Source: Treponema sp. | GTDB taxonomy: Bacteria > Spirochaetota > Spirochaetia > Treponematales > Breznakiellaceae | Length of the DNA: 50,325 nucleotides | Direction: 5' to 3' | Assembly (NCBI GenBank): GCA_009782955.1 | Contig: WRIB01000010.1 | Span: 1 to 50,325 of the forward strand | Shown: in pieces, positions 49,137 through 50,325 of the stretch | Layout of the letters: the number at the start of each line of letters is the position of its first letter | How positions within the stretch are numbered: position 1 is the stretch's first letter | Notes under the pieces: model-generated | Databases searched by the model: none | What the model was told of the DNA's origin: nothing | The model's input: only the letters and a program-made list of their open reading frames with translations | Program-made: the position numbers and the translations under genes

Positions 49137-50325
49137 ATGGCAAAGGATAAGTTCAACCGAACAAAGATCCACATGAACGTGGGAACCATTGGACATGTTG
49201 ACCACGGCAAGACGACCCTTTCCGCCGCCATCACCGGGTACTGCGGAAAGCATTACGGCGACAAGATCATGAAGTTTGATGATATTGATAACGCTCCGGA
49301 GGAAAAAGCCCGGGGTATTACTATCAATACCCGGCACCTGGAATATCAGTCGGATAAACGTCACTATGCACATATCGACTGTCCCGGACACGCCGACTAT
49401 ATCAAGAACATGATCACAGGTGCTGCTCAAATGGACGGTGCAATACTTGTAGTCTCGGCGCCCGATTCGGTTATGCCCCAGACCCGTGAGCATATCATTC
49501 TTGCCCGCCAGGTCGGTGTTCCCAATATCATCGTCTTCCTCAACAAAGTAGACCTTGTAGACGATCCCGATCTTCTTGAAATCGTTGAAGAAGAAATTAA
49601 GGACGTACTTACCGCCAACGGTTTTCCCGGCAACGAAATTCCGATCATCAAGGGTTCCGCGTTTAAAGCTATGGAAGATATTACCAACAAGGGTGAAGAA
49701 ACTGAAAATACTGTCTGTGTAAAGGAACTGCTTGACGCAATGGACAGCTATTTCCCCGATCCTGTCCGGGATGAAGAAAAGCCCTTTATTATGCCAATTG
49801 AGGACGTATTTACCATTCAGGGCCGCGGTACTGTAGTAACCGGCAAGGTTGAACGCGGTGTCCTTAAGCTTAACGAAGAAATTGAAATAGTCGGTATACG
49901 GCCCACAAAGAAAACTGTTGTTACCGGTATAGAAATGTTTAACAAGCTGCTGGATCAGGCGCAGGCCGGAGATAACGTCGGTACCCTGCTCCGCGGTATT
50001 GAAAAGAAAGAAGTTGAGCGCGGGCAGGTCCTGGCAAAACCCGGTTCTATTACCCCTCACTTTAAATTTAAAGGTCAGATTTATTGTTTGTCCAAAGAAG
50101 AAGGCGGACGGCATAGTCCGTTCTTTAACGGTTACCGGCCTCAGTTCTATTTCAGAACCACCGATATTACCGGAACGGTAAAACTGCCTGAGGGCAAGGA
50201 AATGGTCATGCCCGGGGATAATACGGAAATTTTCGGCGAGCTCATTCATCCTATTGCCATGGAGAAAGGGCTTCGTTTTGCCATCCGTGAAGGCGGCAAG
50301 ACCGTTGCTTCCGGCCAGGTAACAG
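49137..50325 (+). CDS. tuf: elongation factor Tu (cut by window end)
   Basis: ATG 49137 has AGGAGG at 49123-49128. 396 codons are present with no stop; the last read SGQVT, so only a few residues are missing. GTP-binding motifs: [20 protein letters not shown] (switch I), DCPGHADY and NKVD. Domains 2 and 3 follow ([36 protein letters not shown]). Delivers aminoacyl-tRNA to the ribosome. It begins the next translation gene cluster, presumably followed by the S10 operon. Confidence 0.97.
   Translation, partial: MAKDKFNRTKIHMNVGTIGHVDHGKTTLSAAITGYCGKHYGDKIMKFDDIDNAPEEKARGITINTRHLEYQSDKRHYAHIDCPGHADYIKNMITGAAQMDGAILVVSAPDSVMPQTREHIILARQVGVPNIIVFLNKVDLVDDPDLLEIVEEEIKDVLTANGFPGNEIPIIKGSAFKAMEDITNKGEETENTVCVKELLDAMDSYFPDPVRDEEKPFIMPIEDVFTIQGRGTVVTGKVERGVLKLNEEIEIVGIRPTKKTVVTGIEMFNKLLDQAQAGDNVGTLLRGIEKKEVERGQVLAKPGSITPHFKFKGQIYCLSKEEGGRHSPFFNGYRPQFYFRTTDITGTVKLPEGKEMVMPGDNTEIFGELIHPIAMEKGLRFAIREGGKTVASGQVT

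Noticed and set aside
1-50325. CRISPR array
   Set aside because: No regularly spaced repeats of 24-40 bases with unique spacers; the repeats present are palindromic, tandem or dispersed.

Overview
The window looks like part of a spirochaete chromosome, most likely a Treponema of the termite-gut type. The basis is indirect: an [FeFe]-hydrogenase maturase (HydE), small lipoproteins with a Cys-Asp-Asn-Gly start, repeat-rich surface lipoproteins with 'MNGGTITGN' strings, PilZ proteins of spirochaete architecture, a split transketolase and many addiction modules. No 16S gene is present, so the genus is an inference.

Layout. 1-4800: an AT-rich accessory block on the + strand with tightly packed small genes. 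Several share a C-terminal tag (LKNSTASKKRKK). The block also holds a GNAT acetyltransferase, a PD-(D/E)XK nuclease-like protein and an overlapping beta-CASP metallo-beta-lactamase. 4833-9332 (- strand): hydE, a decayed stretch, and an SsuABC/TauABC-type ABC importer whose operon is interrupted by a toxin-antitoxin relic. 9384-10163: exodeoxyribonuclease III. 10365-15451: two convergent, clearly paralogous MalT/LuxR-type ATPase regulators. 15704-19612: a hybrid sensor kinase and a response regulator whose receiver domain carries a 24-residue palindromic insert. 19819-21066: a membrane-anchored NagZ-like glycosidase. 21069-25738 (- strand): a cell-surface operon (secreted protein, beta-barrel, FecR-domain protein, two paralogous lipoproteins). 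25907-26537: a HicAB module with a frameshifted toxin and a perfect operator palindrome. 26661-32153: a complete TolC-HlyD-AcrB type RND efflux operon. 32285-33615: a retropepsin-like protein, tRNA-Pro(TGG) with its 3' end duplicated nearby, and a RelE/ParE-type toxin with a ribbon-helix-helix-like partner.

33622-46444 is mostly ordinary housekeeping and signalling: Gfo/Idh oxidoreductase, ComFB, HD phosphohydrolase, a PilZ/DUF1577-like protein, a lipoprotein, a glyoxalase-II-like hydrolase, a stand-alone DbpA RNA-binding domain, a tyrosine phosphatase, TetR, an RlmL-like methyltransferase, a small PilZ protein and the two transketolase subunits. From 46761 to the end come a second coiled-coil/PD-(D/E)XK protein, then rpsL, rpsG and tuf (cut by the window end).

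The most unusual content is structural. There are several families of dispersed hairpin repeats: one with an ACTGAAG loop preceded by TCTAAGG, and one with a CATGGAYG tip. A ~158-bp nested inverted repeat lies upstream of rpsL, a 41-bp direct repeat flanks two hairpins near 23.9 kb, and a palindromic insert sits inside a response regulator gene. The tag-sharing small-protein cluster at 0.5-2.7 kb is the best candidate for an undescribed system.
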